Position numbers and translations under genes: made by a program. This document shows, piece by piece, positions 1 through 8,745 of a DNA stretch of 64,000 nucleotides. How positions within the stretch are numbered: position 1 is the first letter of the stretch; every line of letters begins with the position of its first letter. Below the pieces are notes generated by a model that worked only from the letters and a program-made list of their open reading frames with translations, was not told where the DNA came from and made no database searches. This DNA comes from HRBIN30 sp964534275 (GTDB lineage: Bacteria; Desulfobacterota; Binatia; HRBIN30): contig CAZHQG010000002.1 in the NCBI GenBank assembly GCA_964534275.1, forward strand, positions 1 through 64,000. Reading direction: 5' to 3'.

Positions 1-65
1 TGCACCGCGTTCGGCCGCGACGGCAGCGTTAGGATCAGCAGGCTCCGAGTGAGCATCGAGCGGAC

Positions 66-81
66 GCTACATGCATGTAGC
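66..81. repeat. Perfect 16-bp palindrome
   Basis: GCTACATGCATGTAGC is a perfect inverted repeat with no loop. It lies in gene-free DNA close to the window edge. It could be an operator for a gene outside the window or a chance palindrome. No partner gene is visible, so no role is assigned. Confidence 0.35.
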
Positions 82-96
82 AACCATTTCAACTAC

Positions 97-130
97 GGGG
101 GGGGCGGGGGCGTGGGGCGGCGGGTGGTGG
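97..130 (+). other. G-rich tract with G-quadruplex potential
   Basis: A run of eight G is followed by runs of five, four, two, three and two G separated by one to three bases, all on the plus strand. That gives at least four G-tracts with short loops, the usual primary-sequence signature of a G-quadruplex. No gene is adjacent in the window. Confidence 0.3.
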
Positions 131-138
131 ACTCCTGC

Positions 139-260
139 TCACCACAGAGGCACAGAGCAAACCGTTCCTGTCGGTGCTCTCGGTGGCGAGCCTTCAGCCC
201 TTGAAGTCGGCGATTTCACCACCGGGAGCACGGAGAACAACTAGAAGGAGCAGACGCTTT
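139..260. repeat. Degenerate CACCACAGAGGCACAGAG-type repeat
   Basis: CACCACAGAGGCACAGAG near 140, CACCGGGAGCACGGAG near 219 and CTTTGTGCCTCAG near 261 read as decayed copies, on both strands, of a purine-rich ACAGAGGCACAGAG-like motif that recurs in intergenic DNA of many environmental bacteria. A related stretch, TCACAGAGGCGCGGAG, occurs just before holA near 1846. I recognise the motif type but cannot name a mobile element that makes it. Confidence 0.3.
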
Positions 261-339
261 CCTTTGTGCCTCAGTAATTAAAGAGAGCACCGCCGCGCGT
301 GGGTGCGGCGGTGCGAAGCGTGCAAGGCTGCGGTGGACG

Positions 340-672
340 GCCATCGTCCGCGACACGCAGCGTGGCGAACCACACGAGCGTGTTCCATGCCTGCTTGTTG
401 GCGAGGATGTCGTCCCAGCTTACCAGGCGCGGGATCACCATCAGCACGACCGCGCCCATCGCGACCGCGTACGAGACGGTCAGCGTGCGGCGGCCCATCG
501 TTCTGGCCGGTACTAGCGCGATGCAGCAGCCGAGCCCGGCCTCCTCGTAGCCGCGAGCGCGAACATGAACGCGGAAAAGATGAGCCACACCGTCGCGTTC
601 GCGAAGGCCCGACAGCGCCCAGCCGAGCGCGGCGTTGGCGGCCTTGAAGCCGGGTTTGGCGAGTTCTGTAGA
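340..672 (-). pseudogene. Decayed DASS/CitT-family anion symporter fragment
   Basis: Read on the minus strand through at least two frameshifts, this stretch gives residues typical of divalent-anion:Na+ symporters (SLC13/DASS). FKAANAALGWALSG (about 650-607) is followed after a one-base slip by FANATVWLIFSAFMFAL (about 606-555), then in another frame by GYEEAGLG (about 552-530), GRRTLTVSYAVAM and LVSWDDILANKQAWNTLVWF (to about 360). The step from the early membrane segments to SWDDxLxNKxAWxTLxWF skips several hundred expected residues, so there is also an internal deletion. Both ends are missing. No intact copy is present in the window. Confidence 0.6.
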
Positions 673-944
673 CGCCTGTGGGGGTCGATCCGAAGCGTGG
701 AACTGCGATCCAAAGCAACTGGTGATGCAGTTATAGGCAAAAAGTTCTGGATCGGTAGCACAAGGGTTGCAAATGGGCGTCGCATGCCCTTTTCGGATGC
801 TTGGTGGACCAGCTACGGTAAGCGGCTGGGCCACAAAAGAACTCTGGTCCGGTGCAGCGCAGGTGGTGGACGAAGGGAGGGTCGTGGTTTTTTTTGAGGA
901 GCTTAGAGGTGGAATTGAAAGGAGTATTCTAGGCTTGAGGCAAA

Positions 945-1472
945 ATGGAGAAAAAACGTCCGGTGCGATGCCAGGTTGCGGTTGTCGGCGGTAACACCTG
1001 TTCTGAGGAAGTCTTTCAAATCGCATACACGGTCGGTGCTGAGCTCGCCGCTCGTGGCGCTTGGCTAATCTGTGGGGGGCTCGGGGGCGTGATGGAGGCC
1101 GTAAGCCGGGGAGCAACCGAAAACGGCGGCCACGCCATCGGCATCCTTCCGGGATACGATCACGATAGTGCCAACCGCTGGCTGAGCGCCGCGATTGCAA
1201 CGGGTTTGGGGCATGCTCGCAATGTGGTGGTCGTGGCAGCAGGCCACGTTGTCATTGCACTACCGGGTGCTCACGGCACCGCAGCCGAGGTACATTTAGC
1301 GCGGGTACTGGGTCGTCCGGTCGTAGCGCTCTCTGCTTGGGGAGAGATACCTGGCGTCCAGGAAGTGTCTGACCCAAGGGTGGCGGTGGAACTTGCACTA
1401 AAACTCTGTAGGCGTTGTCACCCATCGGATCACGAGGAGCGAGGAAACGACGAACTTCTGCAAAGCTCGTAA
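945..1472 (+). CDS. TIGR00725/LOG-like Rossmann-fold nucleotide-binding protein
   Basis: A 175-residue single-domain protein with the Rossmann core of the LOG/DprA-like family. QVAVVGGN at the N-terminus is the first strand and turn. ICGGLGGVMEAVSRGA (about residues 43-58) matches the GGxxGxMxAxxxGA signature, and LPGAHGTAAEV (about 107-117) corresponds to the PGGxGTxxE motif. The second glycine of that motif is replaced by Ala-His, as in TIGR00725-type proteins rather than classical cytokinin-activating LOG enzymes. The family may be phosphoribohydrolases or nucleotide-binding proteins, and the substrate cannot be read from the sequence. The ATG at 945 follows AGGCAAA, a weak ribosome site. 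About 400 bases without a gene separate it from holA. Confidence 0.75.
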   Translation: MEKKRPVRCQVAVVGGNTCSEEVFQIAYTVGAELAARGAWLICGGLGGVMEAVSRGATENGGHAIGILPGYDHDSANRWLSAAIATGLGHARNVVVVAAGHVVIALPGAHGTAAEVHLARVLGRPVVALSAWGEIPGVQEVSDPRVAVELALKLCRRCHPSDHEERGNDELLQSS

Positions 1473-1869
1473 GCCTTGGAGGATAATGGGACTGAAGGAG
1501 AGCAAGTGGTAGGCTTCGAGAGGTGCTTCCTCGCATGTAGGGATTTTGATGGATCCTCAGGCGGCAAACATGCGGGCTATTGGGGGTGTAAACCTTGGAG
1601 CCGCGTGCTCAGTGCGCTTAGGGGGCAACGTTCTGCGGTCGCGAAGGTGCTCGAGCCGTGGGGATTAGATGGCAAGAAGTGGTGACCGGCGCACGGTCCT
1701 TACCGCTGAGTCGTGCTTTGAAGTCGTGGGTTCGCAAGGTGGGCGCGGAATGTAAGCCATTATATCTTGCTCTTGCGGGTCCGGTCCTTTCTACTCAAGA
1801 ATCTCCCTGGCTCGTGGAAGAAAATGCGGACACACCGCCAGATGATCACAGAGGCGCGGAGGGCCGAGC
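1473..1869. other. Gap without recognisable gene before holA
   Basis: No reading frame here resembles a known protein. The only structure noted is a short ACAGAGGCGCGGAG stretch near 1848, similar to the degenerate motif at 139-260. LptE, the frequent upstream neighbour of holA, is not present. Confidence 0.4.
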
Positions 1870-3291
1870 GTGACTTCGCATGCTGGAGAGCGTGAAGCGT
1901 TGGATCGCATCCTCCTTCAAGCACGGGAGGGAAAAGCAAAACCCGTTTATGCCTTTGTTGGCGAAAGGTTTTTTACGCAGCAAGCCGCAAAGGCTCTAAT
2001 CGACGTAGTACTCCGGCCAGAGGACCGCACGTGGAATCTGGAGCGCTTCGAGGGCCAATCTGTTGCGTGGCAGAGGGTCATCGAAACCCTTCGCACGCCC
2101 GGGTTTGGCTCCTCTCCAAAGGTAGTTTGGGTGGTAGACTGCATGCTCGCGGGAAACCGGAGGCCTCCGGCGGTGGTTTTCGAAGAGATTTTGGGCCTCT
2201 GGGGTGCGGACCGCAAAAAGCCCGCGGCCGAAGCTTTGCTCGCGTTGTTGGCGCAGGCAGGATGGTCGGACAAAGACTTGCACGCGACAACGTCACCTGT
2301 CCTCAAACCAGAAGAGGAAGTCCGCCTTTTTGGCCGCCAATTGCAGCCCGAAGAACAAAAAGAGCTTGTTCAAATCGTTGGATACGCGTCAAGCCTGGGG
2401 CTTTCCGTCAGCGCTTTTAAAAGCGCGGAAGACGAGCTTGTTGGCCTTTTGCGCTCGGGTTTGGCGCCGCGAGTGATTCTTCTTTTGACGATGGGCACGG
2501 TCGACGAAAAGTCCCTCTTGTGGAAGGCGATCAACAAGGTAGGGCATGCGGTGGTGTTTTCCGTAGAGAGGGAGCGTAGCCAGGCTCTGAGCCGCACTGC
2601 AATGGAAAAGGTGGTGCGAATCGTTCTGGGACGTTACGGGAAGACCCTAACACCGGCTGCTTTTGACTTGCTCGCTCGCAGGGGCGGAAACGATGTAGAC
2701 ATCTTGGCGAACGAAGTGGAAAAGGCTTGCCTCTGGGTGGGGGAGCGGGAACAGATTGACGTGGCCGATGTGCTGAGCGCTACTTCTGACCTCGCAGAAA
2801 GTTGGGTATTCGACTTTTGTGCAGCGCTCAATCGCCGCAACCTGGCGGATTGTTTGCGCAAATTAGACGACTTGCTCCTTCGCGGGGAGCCGGCTGCGAG
2901 ATTAGTGGCGCTGGTAGCACGGGAGTTGCGGCAACTGGTATTAGCCAAAGAATGTTTGCAGTATGATCTTGAACCGCGGCTCGGTTCGAAAGGGCGGCAT
3001 TTTCGTCTTCCTTCCAACTACTCGGTTTTTCAAAAGTCCATTTTGCCGCAAATTCCAAAGGCACGGTTGGATGAATTCGGCAAGGTTCATCCATTCGTGC
3101 TTTTTCGGCGATTGCAGGATGCCGAGACGTGGACGTTGAGGGAGCTGCACGCCGCGGTGACGGAGTTAGCCCAACTGGATTTGACGTTGAAATCCTCCGG
3201 AAGTCCCACGCGCACGCTGTTCGAGGCGTTCATTTTCCGCTGGTGCGCCGAGCCTCGCAGGCAACTCTCTGCGCTGTTGCCAGGTTCTTGA
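1870..3291 (+). CDS. holA: DNA polymerase III, delta subunit
   Basis: HolA is the clamp-loader subunit that opens the sliding clamp. The N-terminal part (KPVYAFVGERFFTQQAAKALID, about residues 24-45) has the delta-subunit pattern of a degenerate AAA+ fold without a working P-loop. The middle (SAFKSAEDELVGLLRSGLAPRVILLLTMG) and C-terminal collar (DILANEVEKACLWVG, then SWVFDFCAALNRRNLADCLRKLDDLL) match the family order. At 473 residues it is about 130 longer than the Escherichia coli protein. The excess lies mainly around residues 110-190, a charged stretch between the first strands and the lid. Start is GTG at 1870. The gene stands alone, tail-to-tail with the uspA-type gene. Confidence 0.85.
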   Translation: MTSHAGEREALDRILLQAREGKAKPVYAFVGERFFTQQAAKALIDVVLRPEDRTWNLERFEGQSVAWQRVIETLRTPGFGSSPKVVWVVDCMLAGNRRPPAVVFEEILGLWGADRKKPAAEALLALLAQAGWSDKDLHATTSPVLKPEEEVRLFGRQLQPEEQKELVQIVGYASSLGLSVSAFKSAEDELVGLLRSGLAPRVILLLTMGTVDEKSLLWKAINKVGHAVVFSVERERSQALSRTAMEKVVRIVLGRYGKTLTPAAFDLLARRGGNDVDILANEVEKACLWVGEREQIDVADVLSATSDLAESWVFDFCAALNRRNLADCLRKLDDLLLRGEPAARLVALVARELRQLVLAKECLQYDLEPRLGSKGRHFRLPSNYSVFQKSILPQIPKARLDEFGKVHPFVLFRRLQDAETWTLRELHAAVTELAQLDLTLKSSGSPTRTLFEAFIFRWCAEPRRQLSALLPGS

Positions 3292-3324
3292 ATCTTTTAG
3301 TTAAACGGCTCTGGCGTTAGTTCG

Positions 3325-3768
3325 CTACGCGACACCGCGTCGAACGACAAACACCGGACAGGGTGCGTAACGAATCAGGTTTTCCGCGACACTACCCATC
3401 AAAAGGTGTCGGAGGCCCGAGCGGCCATGGGTGCAGATCACGAGAAGATCCACATTGCGTTCACGCGCCATGCTTAGGAGTTCCTCGACCGGGTTGCCCC
3501 ATACAACCAACAGTTCGACGTTCGGGTAACCGGCCAACTTCTCGTCGCGTACCTTTTGCAGTAACTCCCAAGCTCGCTTTTCGAGTTGCTCGGAACTCTG
3601 CCAGCGGCCGTGTTCGTCGTACAATGCTTCCGTCGGCACATGAATTACATGAGGGACCAGGATGGTCCCGCCCGAAAGTTCGGCAAACTTCCGCGCATAC
3701 TCGAGAGCGGAGTAGCTGTCCGGGGAAAAATCGACTGGGCAAAGTATGGTCTTAAACTCGCGCGGCAT
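3325..3768 (-). CDS. Universal stress protein, UspA family
   Basis: A 147-residue single USP domain. KTILCPVDFSPDSYSALEYA at the N-terminus supplies the conserved beta1 Asp and the following helix. The C-terminal THGRSGLRHLLMGSVAENLI carries the Gly-x2-Gly-x8-Gly-Ser/Thr pattern of ATP-binding UspA proteins, followed by APCPVFVVR, the family's last strand. It is therefore of the nucleotide-binding type. Such proteins act in the cytoplasm in stress survival; the specific trigger is unknown. A ribosome site (AGGAGGTGCC) lies directly upstream of the ATG at 3768. Confidence 0.9.
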   Translation of the reverse strand: MPREFKTILCPVDFSPDSYSALEYARKFAELSGGTILVPHVIHVPTEALYDEHGRWQSSEQLEKRAWELLQKVRDEKLAGYPNVELLVVWGNPVEELLSMARERNVDLLVICTHGRSGLRHLLMGSVAENLIRYAPCPVFVVRRGVA

Positions 3769-3879
3769 CGGGCACCTCCTTGGGCAGACTATGAATCAGA
3801 GCCCTGTTCTCTGCAAGCATCTCGGCCAGACTGCGCACAAGTGATCCGATGTGCGAGCCTCGCGTCACTCACTACGGCA

Positions 3880-4352
3880 GCAACTTTCAGGACACAGCAA
3901 CTTTCAGGACACACACGAGTCTGACCAGCTTTCATTCAGGAGCAACTTTCAGGACACACATGAATTCAATCATGAATTCCACGAATTCCGGGACATGCAC
4001 CGAATTCCAGCAAGCGAATTCCTGGACACGCGCGGAATTCCAGCGATTTTCAGGACACGCATCAATTCAAGCTCGAATCCCACGCAATTCCAGCGAATTC
4101 CGCGAATTCCGAGACATGCACCGAATTCCAGCAAGCAAATTCCCGGACACGCGCGGAATTCCAGCGGAATTCCAGGACAGGTACGACTCTAGGACGCGAA
4201 TCCCACGACAGCCACGCCTTTAGGGACTCAAATTTGAGCAAGTTACGGAAGTTTGGGTCAGCAAGCTTCAGCAGGTGTCAGCTAGTTCCAGGCAAGTTTC
4301 AGGCATCAGGACACGCACGCCACAGGTTTCACAGGTTTCAGGACACGCACGG
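3880..4352. repeat. Interspersed core-word repeat, cluster A
   Basis: Ten cores resembling GGACACGCACGA lie on the plus strand, beginning near 3907, 3952, 3991, 4024, 4053, 4111, 4145, 4174, 4309 and 4341. Each is preceded by a short AT-rich word: AACTTTCA at the left edge, then GAATTCC or GCGAATTCC through the middle, then GGTTTCA at the right. The unit GACATGCACCGAATTCCAGC recurs near 3993 and 4113 with its flanks, which indicates a local duplication of about 120 bp. Open frames across it encode only the repeat. It ends about 260 bp before the Y1 transposase. Confidence 0.8.
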
Positions 4353-4610
4353 TTCCAACCGCAAACTTGTGCAATGATTCCGAGCCCGCGGACAGTGGAG
4401 ACAATTGCTCAAACCTGACAGCCAAGGAACCAAGCGATCTGCAAGCCAGTGCCGTGCGCCTCAGGGCGCGTTCGAAAACATTAAAAATAACGAGGGCGGC
4501 TCTGGTATTTCGAACGGTCCGTGCGGGTTGTTGACTACCCGCGGAAAATGGCCGATCCGAGCCGAGGTGAGGGACTTGACTTTTTACCTAGTATAGGACA
4601 ACAAACGTCC

Positions 4611-5615
4611 ATGGCTATTGCTCGGTCGCAAGTCGTAGATTTGGAAGTTACGCCCTACTACCACGTGATCAGTCGATGCGTTCGTAGGGCACACCTGTGC
4701 GGATGGGACCGTACTGCTCGCCGAAGTTTTGCACACCGCAGAAGATGGCTGACTGAGCGTATAGGTCAGTTAGTGCGATGCTTTGCCATTGAGGTTTACG
4801 CTTATGCGATCATGGGGAACCACTACCACTTGGTGCTAGGTATTGACCAACCACGTGTGGCAACGTGGAGCGACGACGAAGTGTTAACACGCTGGGGCCG
4901 CTTGTTCCCCGCTAGCGTGCGGCGGCTCGACCACCAGCCTCAGGCCATGAGAAAAGCCGCGGTCGAACAGTTTCGTCAGCGGCTAGCGAGCCTGAGTTGG
5001 TTCATGAAATGCCTGAACGAGGCAATTGCGCGTCAAGCAAATCGAGAAGACGGCTGCACAGGGCGATTCTGGGAGGGCCGATTCAAGAGCCAGGCGCTTC
5101 TCGATGAGGCTGCGTTGGTTGCCTGTATGGCTTACGTGGACCTGAATCCCATACGGGCAGGTCTGGCGCGGCGGTTAACTCACGCAGAGTATACCTCTAT
5201 TTTTGAGAGGCTTGGCTTGTGCGGGCACAGAAGAGGCTCCTACCCTGCGGTAGGTTTGGCCCCTTTCATCGATGCGGTGGGCCCTTTGGTAGGCGCATCG
5301 AGCGCATCAGACCCGCAAAGGTTGCAAGCTATCGCGCCAGTGCCGATTTGCTTCGCGGACTACGTCGAGCTCTTGGATGCCACCGTTGTTTGTTGCCGCC
5401 GTGCGCAGGCGCAGCTTCCTGAGTCTACGGAAGGCTTGCTGCGTAAACTGCGTCTTCAGCCCAAAGAATTTGTGGCGAATTTCTTACAGCTAACTCGTGG
5501 CTTCTTCCGCATGATTGGAGCCGTCGAACGTTTCGAACTAATGCGGAGGAAGGCTTCGGTGCATTGGTTCAAGGGTGTTCGAGCTGCGCGGCGACTGTAT
5601 TCCCGGGCCGCGTGA
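4611..5615 (+). CDS. REP-associated-type Y1 (HUH) transposase
   Basis: A 334-residue protein of the IS200-like Y1 superfamily, in the single-gene RAYT-like branch. TPYYHVISRCVRRAHLCG opens the fold. AIMGNHYHLVLGID (about residues 68-81) holds the His-Tyr-His (HUH) metal site. CTGRFWEGRFKSQALLDE and ACMAYVDLNPIRAGL (about 147-187) hold the conserved WEGRFK block and the Tyr region expected to supply the nucleophile. A longer frame opens with GTG at 4521, but homology begins at the ATG at 4611. No left or right IS ends were seen, as expected for RAYTs. The frame is intact, so it may be active. It sits between two clusters of the core-word repeat, which makes that repeat its possible substrate (inference). 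Confidence 0.85.
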   Translation: MAIARSQVVDLEVTPYYHVISRCVRRAHLCGWDRTARRSFAHRRRWLTERIGQLVRCFAIEVYAYAIMGNHYHLVLGIDQPRVATWSDDEVLTRWGRLFPASVRRLDHQPQAMRKAAVEQFRQRLASLSWFMKCLNEAIARQANREDGCTGRFWEGRFKSQALLDEAALVACMAYVDLNPIRAGLARRLTHAEYTSIFERLGLCGHRRGSYPAVGLAPFIDAVGPLVGASSASDPQRLQAIAPVPICFADYVELLDATVVCCRRAQAQLPESTEGLLRKLRLQPKEFVANFLQLTRGFFRMIGAVERFELMRRKASVHWFKGVRAARRLYSRAA

Positions 5616-6214
5616 GAAAAACGTTGAGCTCCCCTGTTCGCCACTGAGAGGGCCGTCCGGGAAGTGAAAAGCAAAGTACCTGTCGCGATCACATCCGGCG
5701 TCTCCCAGTAGTCGCGCGCCCAGGAACCCGCCCAGGAGCCACCTCGAGTGCTCGCTCCCTGCTTTGGGCTCGTTCTTCCTCCGTTTGCCCGAACCAGCCA
5801 ACGTTTGCCTGATAAACCACGAAGGGATTTGCGGGCTGCGAAGTTTTGCGTCCGAGGTTGCCGGCGCCGCACTCTGTACGACCAATAAGGTTTGATTCGT
5901 AAATGGGCACGTTCGGTGGGCGTGGAGCTGTGCGGTGTAGTGAATCCTTGACGACCAGAAAAGTTCGTGCGTGTCCAAAATCAAATCCTGTCCAAAATCA
6001 AATTCGACAATCGCGTGGGGGTCTAGAATCGCTGAGCGAACGGGCTGCCCGTAGGGATGAACTTTCCGCATTGAGCGATGGAGCGCGACTCGTTGCCGCG
6101 GCCTCAGCTCTCGGGGGACATTGCTTACCTTGCCCTCGGGCCGTCGAGGGTCTTATTGGTACTTCCCTCCTTTCACAGTTTGCTTTTGCTTCTGCCACTC
6201 GAAAACTCGTCTGG
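5616..6214. repeat. Convergent intergenic gap with core-word repeat, cluster B
   Basis: About 600 bp between the transposase and the CoA transferase, which converge on it. One minus-oriented core, TCGTGCGTGTCC (5965-5976), is followed by AAAATCAAATCC and a second GTCCAAAATCAAAT without a full core (to about 6003). The local word is therefore AAAATCAAAT, different from cluster A. The rest shows no gene I can support. Confidence 0.6.
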
Positions 6215-7960
6215 TCAGAGTTCTGGGTTAAGAGCCGGTAGCAACGCGGGAGTGAGGGCAAATACCGCGCATTCAAACTCGCTTAGATCAACGAGAAGGC
6301 CGCTTCCTGTTTGCTTCCGGAACCAAAGGGCCGCGAGCGCGGCAAGGAACCCGAATAGGCCGCTCAATATGTCAACGAACGGAATGGGCCATCCCTCTAC
6401 CGGGCGCTCTCCGTGACGCAATCCAAGCAACCACGTATGCCCACTCCATGCGTGAAGTGTCGGAGCATAGGCGACCCAGTGACGCAGAGGTCCAGTGAGT
6501 CCAAACCCTGTCATCCTGATTTGCACGAGTCCCGGGTTGGTGCTTCGCAACTTCGTGTAGTTCAACCCCCAATTGTTCATCACTCGAACACTAAAGTTGT
6601 CGATCAGGACGTCGCAGTTCCGGATGAGATCCTGGAGCTCTCGGTTGTCGCTCGAGCTTGTTATGGTGATTGCGACGCGTTGCTTACCTTTGTGGAGGCG
6701 AGAAAACAGATCCCGGTGGAGAAGTGTCGGGGGCGACCCCGGTGGGTCGATCTTTGTAACCGGCGCGCCAAAGTGCCGGAGAAGAAAAGACGTTAAGGGG
6801 CCGGCTAGCGCGTGAGTGAAATCGAGGACACGCACGTTGCGTAAGAGCGTACCTTCCTCGGTAGAGGCAGACGGCTCGGGTGACCTCCGTGAGCCAACTG
6901 TCTCGCCGCTGGCAGTCAATGGATGATTGGAACCGGAAGCGAAAATGACCGGTGCCCGGGGACGACAAAGAGCCCTTTTTGATGCGTATGCCGACGAGTT
7001 TGGCGGCGACCGGAAAAACTTGCGTGTCCTCAATTGAGGATCATGCACCACGTTCGTGGGTGCTCGCACTGTCGCTGTTGGAATTCTTCGCAGTTGGGCC
7101 CACCGCGTTAGCTGATTCGCCTTCCAAGCCGAGCTCCACCGCGCGAGGGCTTCAAAAATCTGCTCTGCATGACGGTAGCGGCAGGCTAGGTCTTCGAACC
7201 GTGACTCGGTGAGCCAAGAGGGAGCACCCGTAGCGACTGCTCCGTGTGCCAAAGCAGTCCAATCCCCAAGGATGGTTGTGCTTACCCACCCATCCTTGGC
7301 GGGCAGTAAGCAAAAGCCTCGATCCCAATACGAGTCGTCGTCTCCAGCGGGCGCGACGAATTCGAGCAACTCGCTTCGGAGCCGGCCTGGGTCAATGGTG
7401 TACATCTGGCAAGGGCGAACGCTACTGCAGAGAGCCAAGAGGCCAATAGCGGCTGCGTAGACCCCGAGAAACAAATTTTCAGCGGAGCCGAGGTGCGGCA
7501 AACGTGGAAGCCGCGCAAACAGGGTTTCTCGTGCGGGCTTCATCAAGTCTGAGGTGCCGGGAAACGACTGGAGTCGGATCCAGGGAGGTGTGCCACCATT
7601 TTGATAAACGGACATGACGGCCTTGTCTTGGAGGGGGCCGAAGTGCTTTGCGGGCGACGTGATCAGCAGCTGCACCCCCGAGAATAACCGTGGAAACAAT
7701 TGCGCGAACTGCCCGGACGACTGTTCGAGAGCCAGTTCGACATGCGTCTTATCGGCCGTGAGCCATGCACGTAAGGGAGCCTCGAAGGGGGCGGGTGTGG
7801 GGCGGTGCGAGTTGTCGGGATGCCTAGGGAGTCCCACGCTTTTCGGTGCCACGACGCGAACCTCGGCACCGAGGTCTGCCAACACTCGACCCGCAATTGC
7901 AGCAGGCAAACCGCCCCACTCTAGAACTCGAACTCCTTCAAGCGGCCATACCGTTTTCAT
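6215..7960 (-). CDS. CaiB/BaiF family III CoA transferase, tandem and C-terminally truncated
   Basis: Two family III CoA-transferase modules in one 581-residue chain. Residues about 7-370 form a first module (LEGVRVLEWGGLPAAIAGRVLADLGAEV); residues about 376-581 start a second (LLRNVRVLDFTHALAGPLTSFLLRHFGAPVTKID). In the second, PFVDILSGLFGFLAALAAL retains the Asp expected as the acyl-carrying residue. The matching place in the first module (GSAENLFLGVYAAAIGLLAL) has Asn instead. The chain stops shortly after LVDLSEFECAVFALT, roughly halfway through the second module, and only repeat DNA follows. The family moves CoA between carboxylic acids; the substrate is not readable. It may be a decaying gene or an unusual half-module architecture. 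Confidence 0.75.
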   Translation of the reverse strand: MKTVWPLEGVRVLEWGGLPAAIAGRVLADLGAEVRVVAPKSVGLPRHPDNSHRPTPAPFEAPLRAWLTADKTHVELALEQSSGQFAQLFPRLFSGVQLLITSPAKHFGPLQDKAVMSVYQNGGTPPWIRLQSFPGTSDLMKPARETLFARLPRLPHLGSAENLFLGVYAAAIGLLALCSSVRPCQMYTIDPGRLRSELLEFVAPAGDDDSYWDRGFCLLPAKDGWVSTTILGDWTALAHGAVATGAPSWLTESRFEDLACRYRHAEQIFEALARWSSAWKANQLTRWAQLRRIPTATVRAPTNVVHDPQLRTRKFFRSPPNSSAYASKRALCRPRAPVIFASGSNHPLTASGETVGSRRSPEPSASTEEGTLLRNVRVLDFTHALAGPLTSFLLRHFGAPVTKIDPPGSPPTLLHRDLFSRLHKGKQRVAITITSSSDNRELQDLIRNCDVLIDNFSVRVMNNWGLNYTKLRSTNPGLVQIRMTGFGLTGPLRHWVAYAPTLHAWSGHTWLLGLRHGERPVEGWPIPFVDILSGLFGFLAALAALWFRKQTGSGLLVDLSEFECAVFALTPALLPALNPEL

Positions 7961-8171
7961 TGAACGTCTGGAGACGCCTCATTACCGTGAACAAGCGGTC
8001 GCGCCAGAGGCCACCGTCGGAGCGGGCACGCATAGGAGAGCAAGAGCCGGCCGACGTCCTTCAAAGCAGTGCTCAGCAATTCGGACGAAACTCGTGGCTC
8101 TTAAGTAACCTGCGATGGTATCTGTGACAGGATCGTTGCTAATCCCGAAATTTTTCTGGAGTTCCAGCAAG

Positions 8172-8745
8172 CGTCGTGTGTCCTCAAAGGCGCTCAAAGG
8201 CGGCCCAAAATGCGCGTGTCGCTCAAGGCGTTCGCGAACGCGTCCGCCCTCGATTGGCCGGCGCTGAATTCACTTGGCAAGGTTTCTGCCCCAAGCCGCT
8301 GGCTTACTGGTCTCACGTGTGGCGGCAAAGCCGTCGCCCTTTGAACTGTGCCAATATCGGCAGACTTCCGTTTGTGCTGGAGTTGCCCTCGCCATCCGAC
8401 CAGTCCGGCCAAGCGCGCCAAATATCCGGCCTGTCCCAAAGTTCCTCCCCAAAGTTCCTGCCCAAAGTTCCGCGCCGAGATTTCGGGTCAATATCGTGCG
8501 TGTCCCGAAATTGTTCCGAAATTGCCTGCCTTGGAAACGCGGGGCAGGTCTGCCGTAGAGACGGTGGGACGACACGACTTTTGGGGTGATCATCTGGGAG
8601 ACGCAGTTTGGCAAGGTTCCCCGACCAGAGTTGTGTGTGTCCTGAAATCACTCTGAAATCATCCCCTGAAATTACGTCGTGTGTGTCCTGAAATTACTTC
8701 CTGAGCAAAGTGGTGTGTGTCCTGAAATTACTGAAATTACTTGGT
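8172..8745. repeat. Core-word repeat, cluster C
   Basis: Minus-oriented cores lie near 8174 (followed by CTCAAAGGCG twice), 8494, 8631, 8677 and 8711. Each core is followed on the plus strand by a word that differs from other clusters: CGAAATTG at 8506, then CTGAAATCA and CTGAAATTAC reiterated five or six times between 8642 and 8740. A second local iteration, CCAAAGTTCC, occurs three times at 8434-8472 without a core. The gap lies between divergent genes and contains no supported gene. A small minus-strand frame at 7982-8197 starts inside the repeat. Confidence 0.75.

Noticed and set aside
278..718. 146-codon minus-strand frame at the left end as a gene
   Set aside because: It runs in a frame that only partly coincides with the transporter remnant and is Arg-rich nonsense elsewhere; the pseudogene reading explains the similarity.
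6823..6834. Core GGACACGCACG inside the CoA transferase gene
   Set aside because: It encodes the conserved NVRVLDF stretch of the second module, has no adjacent iterated word, and is likely a coincidence of codon choice.
7982..8197. Small minus-strand frame (71 codons) upstream of the CoA transferase, with a stretch faintly like an acyl-CoA dehydrogenase helix
   Set aside because: Its first codons lie in the core-word repeat (the CTCAAAGGCG iteration), similarity is weak and short, and no dehydrogenase motif is present.
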